Assembly: GCA_963969365.1 (NCBI GenBank)
Contig: OZ017753.1
Coordinates: 2,232,001 to 2,296,000, forward strand
Direction: 5' to 3'
Source of the DNA: Asterochloris sp. CNOR1
Lineage: Eukaryota; Chlorophyta; Trebouxiophyceae; Trebouxiales; Trebouxiaceae
DNA length: 64,000 bases
Shown: in pieces, positions 1 to 12,138 of the stretch
How positions within the stretch are numbered: position 1 is the stretch's first letter
Layout of the letters: the number at the start of each line of letters is the position of its first letter
Made by a program: the position numbers and the translations under genes
Notes under the pieces: model-generated
Told to the model about the DNA's origin: nothing
The model's input: only the letters and a program-made list of their open reading frames with translations
Database searches by the model: none

Positions 1-666
1 TGTAGGAGGCCGCCTCAAGCCCAGCGGGTGGGGTACCAATGCTGATGTAGCAGGCGGGGCCGGGGCCCACCAGTCCGGCAGCCCTCTGGAGCTGCCTCGC
101 ACACCCGCTGCTGGCATCTCTGAGTTGCAGAGGGAGCTGCAGGCTGCCCAGCAGTGCGCACAGGACGTGGCTGGTGCTTGCAGTGCTGACAGCCCAATGC
201 ATGCCTTTGTGCACGGCATGCAGGTAAGCTGCTTTGGCCGCCACTCTTAGCAACCCAGTGCATGCTGTCGCGCCTGGCATGAGCCTCCGGCGGCCAGCAC
301 ACTTGACAGGCCTGCATGCATCTCAGCTCATGGCCAGCATTGCCACACGTGCACAACCTGTGCACATAACAGTATTCCTCAGTCAATAGGGTTTTCCAGG
401 GCCAATGCCTGCTGGTCCTGCAGGCCCTCTTAGCTAACCTTGACCTGAAGGCGCAGGGAATCAGCAGGTTGCTGGCACAGCAGGTGAGCTGCCTTGGGGT
501 GCCACCTGACCTTTGCTTGTGCTTATTTTCAAAGACCTGCCCCACAGCTGCATGTGCTCTGCAGGTCTTGAAGAGTCCAGAGGCAACAGCAGGCGCAGCC
601 ACCAAGGTTGCACTGGCCATGCAGACAGCGGGTAGCCTGGCTGACAGCCTGTGTTCATGGGACTAA
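1..666 (+). CDS. 3' end of an unrecognised gene (three exons, 5' cut by window edge)
   Basis: Three exons join in phase: 1-223 (frame begins at base 2), 400-483 and 565-666, ending in TAA. Donors are CAG|GTAAGC and CAG|GTGAGC; acceptors are TTCCAG and CTGCAG. The visible 136 residues start with a low-complexity Gly/Ala/Ser stretch, then a short helical segment (SELQRELQAAQQCAQDV) and a hydrophobic helix-like run (LLVLQALLANLDLKAQ), ending SLCSWD. The composition suggests a coiled-coil or adaptor C-terminus, but I recognise no family. The first exon edge is echoed in the following intron (252-296). The gene is truncated at base 1, so its length and start are unknown. Confidence 0.55.
190..298 (+). 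repeat. Exon-edge echo in first intron
   Basis: The exon end and donor at about 190-240 (cccaatgcatgcctttgtgc, then ggcatgcag|gtaagc and ggccgcc) is followed at about 252-298 by a diverged copy (cccagtgcatgctgtcgc, ggcatg, then cggcggcc). The copy lies wholly in the intron and is decayed. It is the first of many such cases in the window. Confidence 0.55.
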
Positions 667-825
667 GAACCCTAAAAACCTTGCAAGCTAGTGCATGGTC
701 AGGCACATACTCTTCACGAGCCGAATCTAAAAAGCTGGTAGACACTGGCAAATGGCCATCAACAGCATGCAAAGCATCTCTCATGCGACTCTGCATGTCC
801 ATGACTGATTGTAGACAGTACACAC

Positions 826-2784
826 TTAGCTGCTACGGGGAAACTCCTTCTTGTCGTCCCAGTTCTGGATTTTCAAGTTTTGGGCTGACTCTGAATCAAG
901 ATACCACGTGAGCCTGCCAGACTCGGGGCGCACCAACTGCGCAGGCAGCGACCCTGGCAGGGCCTGCACCTCCAGCACCCGCTGCACGATCTCGGCCTTG
1001 CCGCCCCCAAAGGCCACCACAATGACCTCCTTGGCAGCATTGATGACTGGCATGGTCATTGTGATGCGCTCAGGTGGCGGCTTGGGAGAGTCCTCCACGT
1101 GCAGTACCCACCCCTCAGTGGCAGCTGTCTGGGACTTGTTGGGGAACAGGGAGGCCACGTGGCCGTCAGGACCCAGGCCCAGCAGAATCAGGTCAAAGAC
1201 AGGGAAGCCAGCTGAGTTGCGGGGCAGCACATCCTGGGGCAAGCCCAAGAGCTGCCCATTGTACTCCACTGCTGCATCCTTCACGGGCAAGCCCTCCTTG
1301 ATGGCGTGCACCTGCAGCAGCACAGACAGTTGTAATTGCTGAGCCTGCTGCCATCATCAAGCAGCAGCTGTCTGCAGTGCATCACAGCCGCCCACCTGAT
1401 GAAACAGACCAGTGTGATGACAAGTCAATCAAGTGCGGCAGAGCAGCAACAGTTTCTGGACTGTATTCCAGGTGTGTGCATGTCCCTTGGTTTGGAGCAT
1501 TGCAGGCAGGCCCAAAACAGACTGATGCCCTGCAGCACTTTATGCAGCCCGGCTGCAGTCCATGCACAGCCCACCTGCTGCTGAGGAATGTCCACCTTGC
1601 ACAAGAAAGCCTCTACTGCCCCCTTGTGGGTGCTGTCAGGGTGAGAGTGGGGCACGTTGCGCTCATCCACATAGAAGATGTGCCACTTGCTGTATTCCAC
1701 GCTCTTGCTGCCCACCAGGGCGCTCAGCCCTTTGAGCAGGGACCCGCCAGACAGCACCAGCGTGAAGCTGCCCTTCTCCTTGATCGCGCCAGCGGCTGCC
1801 TGTTGCACAACTCTCCCCAGCCCCTGAGCTCCTGCAGGGATGCCGTGTGTTGTGTGAGACAGGAGTGACTTCTCATCCCTGCTTCTAGAGTGCATGGAGC
1901 TGCACAACCCTGCCCAGGCTGTGAGCACTTGTCTGTTGAGTGAGACGGCAATAGTGTTTGGGCACTGCACAGGGACAAAGGTACGCACCTCAGGGAATCA
2001 GCCTCTGCTCTGTGCAGCAGTAGCAGTGAGCAGGGCAGGAGTGCATCACAAGCAGCAGGTCTGCAAAAGCGATGTGACGGCCATGCCTGGACATTTCATG
2101 CATGCTGGGGTTTGCAATGTCAGCAACAGTCTTCCCTGCCAAGTAGCTGCTTGCATCGATTCATGCTGCTGCAAGTTCTGATGCTCGCAATGCCCTTTCA
2201 CATGCATACCTTCGGCAGCAGCAAAATGGGGCATCTATGCCGTGTAAGCAATTACATTCCTTCATGCCATTCATCCTAAGCAGTCACCTGTATCCGCGCT
2301 GGGGAACTGCACAACATCCGCATCCACCTCTTTGTCGCTGTAGTGGAAGCTGTGAGGGACGCCGCCAAGACCAGGGCCCCTGCTTGTGGACAAGGGTGCT
2401 GTGGCGCCTGCAGAGCATGCAATGTAAGCTTGCTGCAAAACCATTTGCGTGAACGCAGAGGATGAACAATGAAGTGTGACATCACACCTGCAGCAATGCA
2501 TGCCTACCTGAGGGCATCAGATGAGCTCCCATCACTGGTGGCACTCCGTTAGACCACTGGGACTTGGGGATGACGTTAATGCGGACGTTTGCCTGCTGCC
2601 TGCGCTCTGCTGGGAGTACAGACGGGTTGGCGACTGTCTCTTGGTTCTTCTGCAGCTCCTTCTGCTGCACAGGGGCCTCAGCAGTGCCAACAGCCTGACT
2701 TCTCACAAGCACGTGCTGGTTAAGCCTGGTTAGCCTCCTGCTGGCTGCCACTTGTGTTGGAATCTGCACTCTGTTGTTCAGCAT
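826..2784 (-). CDS. PGL: 6-phosphogluconolactonase, plastid-type
   Basis: Hydrolyses 6-phosphogluconolactone to 6-phosphogluconate in the oxidative pentose phosphate pathway. Exons (minus order): 2508-2784, 2288-2407, 1575-1831, 826-1311; they sum to 1140 bases, 379 residues plus stop, with consistent phases. Family marks are FTLVLSGGS near the active-site loop, FYVDERNVPHSHPDS, GLGPDGHVASLFPN, and the VDIPQQQ-VHAIKEGLP join across intron 3. The first ~70 residues (MLNNRVQIPTQVAASRR and onward) are rich in Arg, Ser, Ala and Gln with no acidic residue early, as expected of a chloroplast transit peptide; targeting is inferred. A segment GVPPVMGAHLMPSG follows that I cannot assign. An ATG 16 codons upstream (2832) is an alternative start. 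Confidence 0.93.
1386..1585 (-). repeat. Donor-side echo in PGL intron 3
   Basis: The donor of exon 3 reads (minus) CAGCAG|GTGGGCTGTG near 1567-1580. About 180 bases further into the intron, near 1386-1402, is ATCAGGTGGGCGGCTGTG, a near copy that includes a GT donor. Confidence 0.4.
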
Positions 2785-3029
2785 CGGAGGTTGGTCCGAT
2801 CTGAATCGCAAGCAAGAACTGTGCCGCGGCACCAGCTGTGGCCGCCTTTAGAATCACACCAACCATCATACATGCATGCTTCTGAGGAGTGATATAGCCT
2901 TTCAGAAACAGGGGGGCTGCATTCAGCAGTGCTGGCTCATCTACAGGAGGTTCACTGCTCCAAGACCACTCAACAAGTGTTGGGTGCACTGTCTTGCGTG
3001 ACTAGGGCATGCAGGAGATGGGGTCTTGC

Positions 3030-6000
3030 TCAGATGTGGGTCTGCGTGGCTAAGTGGAGCACATCAAAAAAGACTTGAGGGGGCCTCATGTTGTCAGCCC
3101 GGGCACCCTCTATGACAGCGCTGGCATGCAAAACATCTGCCTCATGCCAGGGCTTGCCGATCAGCTGCAGTCCGACAGGGAGGCCTGCACAGCACAGCGC
3201 TGTCAGAGCAGGGCTCCACACCAGTAGCGCCTGGCAAAGCATTCACACGGCAACCGCACGGCGCAATGGTTGTGCTGGAGCAAGGGGCCCAAAGAGCAGC
3301 AGGGCATCTGGCAGCAAGTCATACCGCCTACACAGGCGGGCTGCCTGCTGATGTTGACAAGCGCAGGGGCCCCCACCTGTGGGCTCTGCCAGCCCGATGG
3401 GCACCGAGGCTGCGGGGTGGCCAGTCATGTTGCACAGGAATGTAAAGCGGATCATGGCGCCAGTGACAGGCAGGTTACTCTCCCCTTTGGACAGCACTTC
3501 CTTCCTGCACAGCACAGGGGCTCTGGGGCTCAGCCTTCAAATGCTTCAGAGCAGGGCGCTGCAGGAGCCGTCGGCCTTGTATGGGTCCCTGGAGGGTCAG
3601 GCAGCAAGTGTTTTAAGGGGGGTGGGGGGTGCTATGCCTGCTGCCCTGCCCTGGCAGGCCATTAAGAGGGGCTTCAAATGCTGTGTCTCATTCACAGCCT
3701 GCCAACACACCGCAGCAGGCAGCCGCAAGAGCATGTGCCTCTGCAGCAGCCGTGTTGAGGGTGGGATTCAGCGAGACAGTGCCTGTGCCTGACCTTGCCC
3801 AGCAAGTGCAGGACAGAGCTCACGTGGAGGAATCAGCTAGGGTGAGGGAGTTTGCTTGGGGCACCACCAAAGCTGTCTCAGCTGCACCTGATGGGTGGGG
3901 CTGTGATGCCCAGCGAAGGCAGGACTATGAAGTCCACCTGGTTGAACAGCCTCTCCAGATGGACGATGGCTCGCGTGCGGATCTGCAGGCGTCCACACAA
4001 GCATTAGGACTGCAGCTTTCTGTGCTGAAAGGCTTCTTTCAGCTTAGTGACCAGCGGAAGCCAATACTGTCTGGTCAGCAAGCCATGCGCAGCAAGCGGA
4101 GCAGTCCGCATGCAACAACCATATGCAACCAACCTCACACCTCTCACAATGCCAAAGTGCCTGCGTTGGCCACTTGTAGTACGCAGTCGGGCACAAGCTT
4201 GCTTCCTTTTGGTTCCCACTGCCATGCCCAGCACCCAGGTCCACCTGCTGAGCCTGCGCATATTCTGCTGGCATGACTGCCTGACAGACTTTAAGGTGAC
4301 TTGCTCACAGACTGTCACACAATGATCCAAGCAGCCTGACACTGCTGCTCTCCACTACCTCAAACCTCACCTGCTGAGCCTGCACATACTCTGCTGCCGT
4401 GAACGCCTCAGAGGCTCTCAGGGTAGCCCTTGTCTCTAGTGACAGCTTCCTGCGACTCTTGGCCAGCAGGTGCTTCAGCGAGTTGCAGGCCTCTCCTCCA
4501 AAGGTGGCCAGATGGGCATTCCGGATCAGTTCCAGATCAGGGATGCTGATGTCCACAACCTACATCAGCTGAGGCATTTCTGGGACCGCATCTACAGCCT
4601 GGACCAGGCTCTCAAAGCACTGTGGCGCACTTGACCAAGCTCTGGTCAGACCTTGGCCTTTCTGCAGACAATGTCAAATGCAGGAACCACTGTGATTGCA
4701 GGTATGCAGCAGTCTGGTCCTCAGACAGAAGCTTGTGCCAATCTGATCATGCAGCTGTCTGTCACCACGTTGTGGCAGAGCCTCGAAAACAAGAAACTCA
4801 TGTATCCGCCATCGTCATTCACGGTGTCTGCGGCCTGGTATTATACGCTACCTTTGCAGACTGTGTGGCAGCAGCAACTGAGTGCCCAACCTGCTGGTCA
4901 CTGCCGCTTAAGACTGCAGCCTCACCTGGCTGCAACTGTCTCTCGTGTCCGCAGCTTGGTGCAGTATACCGAGCTTGGCTTGCCAGCATTACTGCTCGCA
5001 GCCTCGCCGAGTGCTGACACCAGGCACTGTGTGACAGCACGAACACTTGCCAGAACGGAAAGGTCACCTGACCACCATTGTCTCTGATGGTGTCCAAAGC
5101 CTGGCGGCAGATGCGCACCACCTCAGGCTCTGCATCCTGGAAGTAGTCCCAGTAGACCCCAAACCGCTTGCCTGCCAGCCTGTCCTTGCTGCCCTGCTGC
5201 CCTGCTGCAGGCAGGGGCCTGGGAATGGCTGTGGGGGCTGGCATCACTGGTGAGCCCTCCATGCCTGCAGGCAGCATGGGTGACAACTGCAGGCGGGGAA
5301 CCAAGGGTGCCCGCAAGCACCAGTGGCATTGCAGGCCCCTGGCTGTCTCACGCTGAATGGTCTGTCCAGTGCGTCAGGCAGGGGAGGCAGGAACTTGGGT
5401 GTGGCTGCAGGTGCAGGCACTACGCTGCCCCTCCAAGGCTTGGTGGCAACCAGCCAGACTGCCTGCTGGCATCTGGACTGGTGCAAGTCTGCGGGGACTT
5501 GGCCAGCAAGCCTGCACCCAGCAGGTGTGCAGGACAGCAGATTGCAGGACAGCTGTTTGCAAGCAGTCCCGCAGTCAACTGCGGGCAGCTAGGCAGGCTA
5601 AGTGCTCCTGCATAAACGGTCAAGGTAACCGCAAAACCTTCGAGGGGCGGTGTCTATCAAGAGCAGGCAACAGAGTGCGCCAGGCTCACCTGCATTGGCT
5701 ATGACTGCATAGACAATCATGGCATCTGCCACGCAGCCAGCCAGGGGTCCCTGGGACGTCACAGACCACATCAGCTGAGGGGTGCCCCGCGTGACATCGC
5801 GCCCAAAGGTGGGTTTGATGCCAAAGATGCCACAGGCCGCTGCCGGGATCCTGATTGAACCTCCTCCGTCGTTGCCTGCAGGAAGGCATACACAGCTGTG
5901 CACAAGGACCTGGCTGGATGCCAGCAGATGACCAAGGAGAATCTGCTGTTGCTGCCTGCAGCAGGGACCACTGTGCCTGGGTGCCCATATGCCCGCCAGG

Positions 6001-8915
6001 AGTCTGAGATGGTGCGTCTGCAAGGAGGCTGCTTCAGCTTCAGCTTCCTGAGAAAACGCCCCCACATTGTGTCCTGCAGCAGATGCAACGCAGACCAACC
6101 TTGGGGGATGCAAGGTCCTGGAGCCTGTTCTCAGCATTGCCCGACCAGCGGGACCCCTGCTGCAAGGGCCAATGGGCAGGGGCTTCAGAATCTGCCCTTG
6201 GTGCCTGCAGTTGGCAGCTGAGCCTGAAAGTTGCCCAGTAGTGGCAGGTCCTGGCCCATTGGCGCCTGAGGTGTGGTTGCCACACACTGACCCCTTGACC
6301 ACAGATCCCTGACCAGCAAGATCCTGGATGGCGTGGGCAAGTCCATGCAGCTGCATGACTGGGCGGCAAATGAGCCCACATTCCTGGTGGGAGGCGGCTT
6401 GGGATAGGTTTTGAGCTTTCTGGATCATGGTCAGTGGTCAGTGTAGGGAAGTCCAGCCACATGCATCCTGACTGAGGGTGCTTATGGGCTTGGACTCGCT
6501 CTCACCAATGGCAAAGGGGCACAAGCCAGCTGCCACTGCAGCCGCGCTGCCGCTGGATGATGCGCCCGTGTAGTGTCTGGGATCGTGCGGGTTGCGTGGG
6601 ATGCCATGCTGCAGGGCAACGAGTGGGGCAATGTGCTGCCAACAACACAGGTCAATTAGCAGGAGCCATGAAAAGCATTGAGCCTTCAGCATTGCTAGCA
6701 GCATCTTTTCCCCCTTGCATCAGGCTACCTGCCAGGCAGCAGGACTTTGTCCACCGCTCAGGCCACTCCTGTATCATGCCAGGTAGTGCCAGTACAGGCA
6801 TAGCAGGACTCACAGTGACATTGCCTCCCATGGGGGATAGGCCAAACTCTGTCATGTTGGTCTTGCCCAGCAGCACTGCGCCACAGCTCCTCAGGGCAGC
6901 AACCATGGGGTGGTCCTCTGTCGCCTTGGGCCTGCAACACAGTTCCTCTGCCCACTGGTCCCATGTGTGCACCTGATAGGGTTCAAACTCTACATGTGTA
7001 GAGGTAGGCAGGAACAGGTCTCCAAGGTAAGCACCTCTGAATCCCTGGTAGCTGCCATCAGGCTGTCGAGCTCAGCAGGGGCACAGACAACTTGTTGCTC
7101 AAGTTTCAGCAGCAGGCCATTCGACTGCCAGGCCTAGCCTGGGCATTGCTGCACAGTCAGCACGGCAACCACACACCCTGCAGCGCTGCAGTGCTCACTG
7201 TGCTGGCTGAGTGATGCGACTTGAGGCCAGAGTGGCAACCGCAGGCGCATCCACTGTCAATGCCCAAGCTTAATAAAATCGCGAGTAGGCTCACATGTTC
7301 TGCAGCACTGCGCTTCCTGATGTTGTAGGATAGGGGACAGCATCGATGTTGTCCTTTACTGCATAGGGCACTCCGTCCAGCACTGACAGCGGCTTCCCTG
7401 CCTCCCACCTGCAGCAGGCATTGGTGGGTGCATCTGGTGCAAGACAAAGGGTCTCCAGTGCAGCCTCCCGGTGCAGGCAGTGAGGGTACCAGGCTGTCTG
7501 GCACAAGCACTGACTCGCATCATGTCTGCAGCATGCTCGACATTGACCAAGAGCACCTTGTGAAGAGCCAATGAGCTCACTGACCCTTGCAACAGTGCAC
7601 ATTCCCCCAAAATTTTGACCCAGACGCAGCAGTCTGAGCCGTCACATCCATCTCAATGCGGTCCAGGAAGACAGAGCTCACACAATGAAGCAGACCTGGC
7701 AGACGAGGTGGCAGCCTGGGCCACCACATCCAATGCATCGTGGGCTATGAAGATGTTCATGGGCACAGCCATCTCATTACTAAGCCTGATGGCTTTGCAG
7801 GCAGCTTGCGCCAGGCGGGTGGGGTTGGTGGCGCCCAACTTGAACGCTGCATGGATGTTGCTGATGGAGTTCTTCTGGGGCCCCAGCTTCCCTTCTTGGT
7901 CCTGCGGCTGCCCGAAGCCTGTGCAGGCATCAGTGTGGGAACTTGGCAGCTTTCGATCAGCTTTCAACAGCAGCCTGCCATTGTGTTCCTGCACTTGCAC
8001 AAACCCTGCAGCATCGACTGTGGGGCAGCTGAAGCCTCTTTGGGGTCTCAGGTTTCCATCGCAGTCCTACAGCTGCCCTAAGTCTTCGAACATCAAGCTC
8101 AGAGAGTGTGGACGATGCACGGAATTGTGAGCATGTCCTGTGCTGCTCCGAACCCTGTAGGGCTATCACCCAGGGAACCATCATCAGACAGACAGCTGTA
8201 TGCTGGATCCTCACACTTGTTCCTGCATAGACAAATGAGCATACAGCAATCTGGGGACTGGGCATCATTGACAAATTCCGGGGGCTCAGGCTGCCATCGC
8301 AATCCATTCCCAAATCCCTGCAAGCATCAAAGCCAGGAGAGGCACCAGGCATCAAGTGTTTAGACGCTGGTGCTGCCTTGGCACGAAGCCTGCAGAGCGA
8401 GTCTGGATGAGGCAGCCCTCTCATCAGCTGTGTTGGACAACATGCATGCAGCAAATGCTGCCATCATATGCAGCAGCAAGGCTGTGTGAAGGTTTCCTCA
8501 CAACAGTGCCGAAGCTCTCTGTACTCAAACAAGGCAATTGTAAGCTGTTGTGTGGACAATGCACGGAGGCCATGAAACCATGCTGCAGCCCCCTGATTTT
8601 CACACCTGGGACTGCCTGTGCTGCTGCATTGGCCCGTTTTGGGGCGCTGCTCTCAGCCAGGGGCTGCCAGCTTTCATTGTACTCTTGCAGTTGAGGATGC
8701 ACCGCATAGTAGCTTGGCCTCTCGGGCAGGCTGACTTCTGCAAGAGCCTGAGGGATGCCACTGTCCCGGCGCAGCTTCAACAGAATGAGTGATCCTAGGA
8801 AGGACTCGAGAAGGCGCACAAACAGGTTGAGAGTGGTGCTCGCCAGCGCAGGCGCTCTGCGGACCACTGGAGAGGCATTGGATCTGCTTAGCTTTGCGAG
8901 GGGAAGCCACAACAC
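3030..8915 (-). CDS. FAAH: Fatty acid amide hydrolase (amidase signature family)
   Basis: Serine amidase acting on N-acylethanolamines and other acyl amides, normally membrane-associated. Exons (minus order): 8606-8915, 7696-7846, 7295-7408, 6814-6931, 6506-6608, 5690-5875, 5352-5404, 5068-5286, 4371-4559, 3888-3982, 3377-3504, 3030-3184; total 1821 bases, 606 residues, all phases consistent. The plant FAAH N-terminus is visible ([20 protein letters not shown]). The catalytic triad is present: Lys in [10 protein letters not shown], cis-Ser in [16 protein letters not shown], and nucleophile Ser in [14 protein letters not shown]. The C-terminus reads [18 protein letters not shown]. The exon 1 to exon 2 join is in phase but about 30 residues shorter than plant FAAH there, so one small exon within 7847-8605 may be missing. 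ATG 8915 is the first in frame. Confidence 0.9.
4244..4402 (-). repeat. Duplicate of FAAH exon end and donor
   Basis: The real exon end at 4371-4402 encodes AAEYVQAQQ followed by GTGAGG. In the intron just downstream (4244-4275) lies a copy encoding PAEYAQAQQ followed by GTGGAC. About 27 of 32 bases match and the donor GT is kept, so the copy could act as an alternative 5' splice site. Confidence 0.6.
7880..8570 (-). repeat. Degenerate repeats in FAAH intron 1
   Basis: The 759-base intron 1 holds several related segments. Minus-strand GGGCAGCYGYAGGACY-like stretches occur near 7895-7920 and 8045-8075, and GATTGCGATGGCAGCCTGAG at 8280-8310 resembles the second. TCCGTGCATYGTCCACAC occurs twice, at about 8107-8124 and 8551-8568. 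No convincing open frame crosses them. Confidence 0.45.
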
Positions 8916-9234
8916 ATGATGACAGCAGGATGGGGCCCTGGCTCAGATTGCCACCCTTTTGAGTTCCAAAGCTGCCTCACTTGATGCTCCGCAGATTGTA
9001 AGAAGTCACGGCCTCATCACCGCGATGATCTGCCGGAGGCAGCATAGTGGCAGCAGACAACCCGTTATGCTCAGCATCAGCTGGCAGAGCCATCAGGAGC
9101 CCGGAAAGGGCAATTAAGGTGATTTCTGTGGGGCAGGGTGTGACACAAGTGCAGATAGGTTGCTCGCCTTGTTCTGACCCTCTAATTGTGAGGCCGTATT
9201 GTGCTGCTGCTGTCAGCTACATCTGGAAGCAGAC
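8916..9234. promoter_or_regulatory. Divergent intergenic region
   Basis: About 320 bases lie between the FAAH start on the minus strand (8915) and the start of the 164-residue gene on the plus strand (9235). Both promoters must lie here or overlap the first exons. I see no clear TATA box or known element. Confidence 0.4.
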
Positions 9235-10077
9235 ATGGCACCTGACCCCAAGAAAATTAAGAGCAATGCCAGGATGGATGCCGGTAAAGCTGCTCAATTA
9301 GTAGAGGCCATCAAGAAGGAGCAGAGGTATCGTGCTGAGCGCAGATTGCCCTGAGATTGGCATCAATGTTCTGGCATGTCTGGTCAATCTCACATGTTAG
9401 GGTGCCTCCTGAAGGATCATGCGCAAATTCCTAGCGGAGCAGGAGAAGGCTGGGCTGATCAAGCCCCAAGAGGAGCTCAGTCAGGCAACAATTGAGCCAC
9501 AACCGGTCCCACCTCCAGCTCTGCTGGTAACTGTGAGGGGCGACCCAGAGGCAGCCATGGGACTAAAAATCTCCAGGTGAGGTGCATAGAGGACTCAGCC
9601 AGCACCTGAGCATCTTGCAATGATGCATGCCAGGATCTGCTGGTGACCACTTCCCGGGAATGTGCTACAGGAACATGTGGGGAGCAGCCAACCCCGGCTA
9701 CCAGCTACGTGATGGGTTTCAGCTTCAGAGCGTCATGAAGCAGGACTATGTCTGGGATCAGGCTGAGGTGAGTCCTGGCTTTGGCTGCGTCAATGTGGCT
9801 TGCAACCCTTAGAATTTTGGGAAACCTTTGCCCGGCCTGTAGAGCCCCGACATCCTGGTGACGCTGGTCATTGTGCGCCTGCATTGAGGGTCACTGTGCA
9901 CCTGCATCACCTGTCCTTGCTTGCTGGGTGCAGATTGACTTCATGAAGGAGCAGCACTATCTGGACAAGAAGTTCAATAGGTTGCGTGACGAGCAGAGCC
10001 TCTTCATGGAGGAGAGCTGCAAGTTCAAGCACATGGGCAAGCATGGAGGCACTGCCAAAGTGCCAGGCAAAACATAA
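9235..10077 (+). CDS. Conserved-looking 164-residue protein of unknown function
   Basis: Exons 9235-9326, 9415-9576, 9671-9767, 9934-10077 give 495 bases, 164 residues plus TAA, with consistent phases and GT-AG borders. The protein is hydrophilic and has no signal peptide or membrane segment. It opens MAPDPKKIKSNARMD, continues with a charged helix (VEAIKKEQRIMRKFLAEQEK), a Pro-rich linker (PQPVPPPALL), then NMWGAANPGYQLRDGFQ and a second charged helical part (DFMKEQHYLDKKFNRLRDE), ending GKT. I recognise no domain. The short helices and the aromatic, Gly-rich middle would suit a structural or complex-associated subunit, but that is a guess. Confidence 0.7.
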
Positions 10078-10906
10078 TAGCTCAGTGCAGCCCTGCAGCA
10101 CGCGCCTTGACAGCAGCCCTCACCTTTCAGCAGTTGAGACAGCCAGAACCGTCAACGGTGGTGCTGGAAGAGCGGGCTGTATGCAGCAACACCAACATGT
10201 ATGCTCAGCTGACTGTCAGTGACCTCTAGTTTTCTCTTGGACTGCAGCTTGAATGCTGGCCTCACCTGAACTCATCAATGGATGGTTGTCCTTCCTCAGC
10301 CCTGCCCTGATACACCTTGTCGCCCAGAGAATCTGGAGGTATGAAAGTATGCAGGGGTCAGGCCCTGCCTGGCACCGGTGCTGGCAGAGAAGGCATCACC
10401 TACTCCTCTTCAAAGAGGCCTGGGACAGTCCTGGTAGAATCTAATGTGAACAATCTGCAGCCAAGACCCCCATTGTCACCAGAAGCAGCTGCATGTCATG
10501 CTCCTATAGCAGCAAGCAAAAAGCAAGGGGCAACTGACAGGACTGAGATTGTGCCATCTCGATCCACACGCTTTGGCACTTCTTGGCATGGCATGAGCCG
10601 CTGCTTTGGTACTGGGCCTCTAGCAGCCATGATGAGTACAGCAATGCTGCCTCCTCCTAGACAGCTGCTGGCAGCTAAATGAATGACGTGTGGCATCTGA
10701 CATGGAGGTTCAACATGTTCTGTGGGGTCAGACTGAGCAGGAATGGCGCTTGTGTGGCAGGTTTGCCCACTGCACACATTTAAAGATTGTTACTTCCCAA
10801 GGACTAAAAGCTCCTGTTCTGGTGTTTTCAACAGCGTGAGCTGCTGTTTGAGTGCAAGTGCTTCACAAGCTGCTGTATTGACGGGGACAGATCTTCAACT
10901 GCATGC
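10078..10906. other. Intergenic, no gene recognised
   Basis: No exon with convincing codon pattern and splice borders was found between the 164-residue gene and the small minus-strand gene. The open frames here are short and Cys/Ser-rich. The 3' untranslated regions of both convergent genes must lie in it. Confidence 0.4.
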
Positions 10907-11354
10907 CTACTGCTTGTGCGATCTGAAGCAGCGCTGCTCTTCAACTTCAATCTGGGCCCAGACTGCCTTATCATCCTTGTGTAGTTCATGTTCAGCTGAT
11001 CACCATCTCGAAGGCTGGGCAATCAGGTCCAGGGCAGAATGCAGGCTTGTATTCTTGCTGAGCTCTGATTGTGAGCAGGAGGATTGGTGGGAGATGTGCC
11101 AATAGGCTTGCTGCAGCAGACAGGCTGCTGCAGAAGAAGCTATGTGCTGACAAAGTTAAAGCCTGCTCAGCAGTTATGATTTGATCCTGGGCCAGAAAGG
11201 TGAACGTAGGTCATCCGCTCTCGCCCTGACATTTCTGACATAAAGCATGATGGTGTTTCCTGAACAATATTGCTAGCAGGCCCCTCACCATCGCCTCCAC
11301 CTCAAATCCTCGACAGCGGACGTGGCCTCTCAGATCAGATGAGCCACTCGACAT
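10907..11354 (-). CDS. Candidate very small protein (62 aa) or fragment
   Basis: Three short exons join in phase 0: 11289-11354 (MSSGSSDLRGHVRCRGFEVE), 11004-11057 (QEYKPAFCPGPDCPAFEM) and 10907-10975 (DDKAVWAQIEVEEQRCFRSH then KQ and TAG). Donors are GTGAGG and GTGATC. The reading has a protein-like composition with CPGPDC, but each exon is short enough to arise by chance. It could also be part of a larger gene or a decayed one. No family recognised. Confidence 0.35.
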
Positions 11355-12138
11355 TGCTGCGCCTTCTGGGCAGCATTGGCAGGCGTGGAAGGGAAGGAGA
11401 TGAAGAAAGCGATGACCCTGAGTGGCAAGGTGTGTAATAGTGCACGCCATGCACTGCCATTTCACATGCCTCCTGGAGGCAGCCGCATGGGCTGCTGCTT
11501 GCCAGATGGCTGCTGCATTGCTGCACCTTGGTGCACAGGTGCTGGAAAAGGTGCCATGCACCACCTTGGTTGTAAACATGATGGGGTCTCCATTTTATCT
11601 TTGAGGATCTGGTGCTGTGCAACACCTGGCAGCTGAGGTGTGCTTGCCTCGGCAGCCACCGTTCTGTGATGGAGAGGCCTCCAGCTAGTCAATATGGCAG
11701 CAGCTGTGTTGGCCGCTGCACCCTCAAACGGGGCACTTAGTTTGTGACAGGCACATGTTGTGTACAGCTAACTTGCACATGTCAACGACATGGCAGAGAA
11801 GGCTTCTATTGGCTGCGAAGCTGATCAGCGTGCTGCCAGTCACCTGTGCACAGGCTGACATGTGCGGCACCTCAAGCCCTGACACAGCAAGTCAGGGCAG
11901 CAACAGTTTCAAGAGCAGGCCACTCCAGCAGTGGTGCAGGGGGTTGTGCAGCAGCAGCTTCAATTCAGCAGTTGCCCTGCAGGGGCCTACCGCAGCACGT
12001 AGGCCAACCCCTTGTGGCAGCAGTTGCCTCAGCCATTGTTGCATACCACCATGACTCTAGCTGTGGTTAGCTTTGCTGCTGCAAAGTGTTTAGGTCCCTA
12101 CAGGCGACATTGGGGATGTCAGCAGTGGCGACGAGGCA
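11355..12138. promoter_or_regulatory. Divergent intergenic region upstream of the WD40 gene
   Basis: About 780 bases between the minus-strand small gene and the first recognised coding base of the WD40 gene. CCCTACAG|GCGACATTGG at 12096-12113 looks like a 3' splice site, so the WD40 gene may have an upstream 5' exon here. Nothing else identified. Confidence 0.35.

Noticed and set aside
3629-4276. 215-codon plus-strand open frame
   Set aside because: Crosses a FAAH exon on the other strand and the echo at 4244; no protein likeness.
5598-6428. 276-codon open frame on the minus strand
   Set aside because: Only its part 5690-5875 is a FAAH exon; the rest reads through introns. The homologous exon chain with exact phases is better.
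7847-8605. An extra FAAH exon between exons 1 and 2
   Set aside because: Plant FAAH has about 30 more residues here, but none of the stretches tried gave an open, phase-1 exon with homology. The direct join is in frame.
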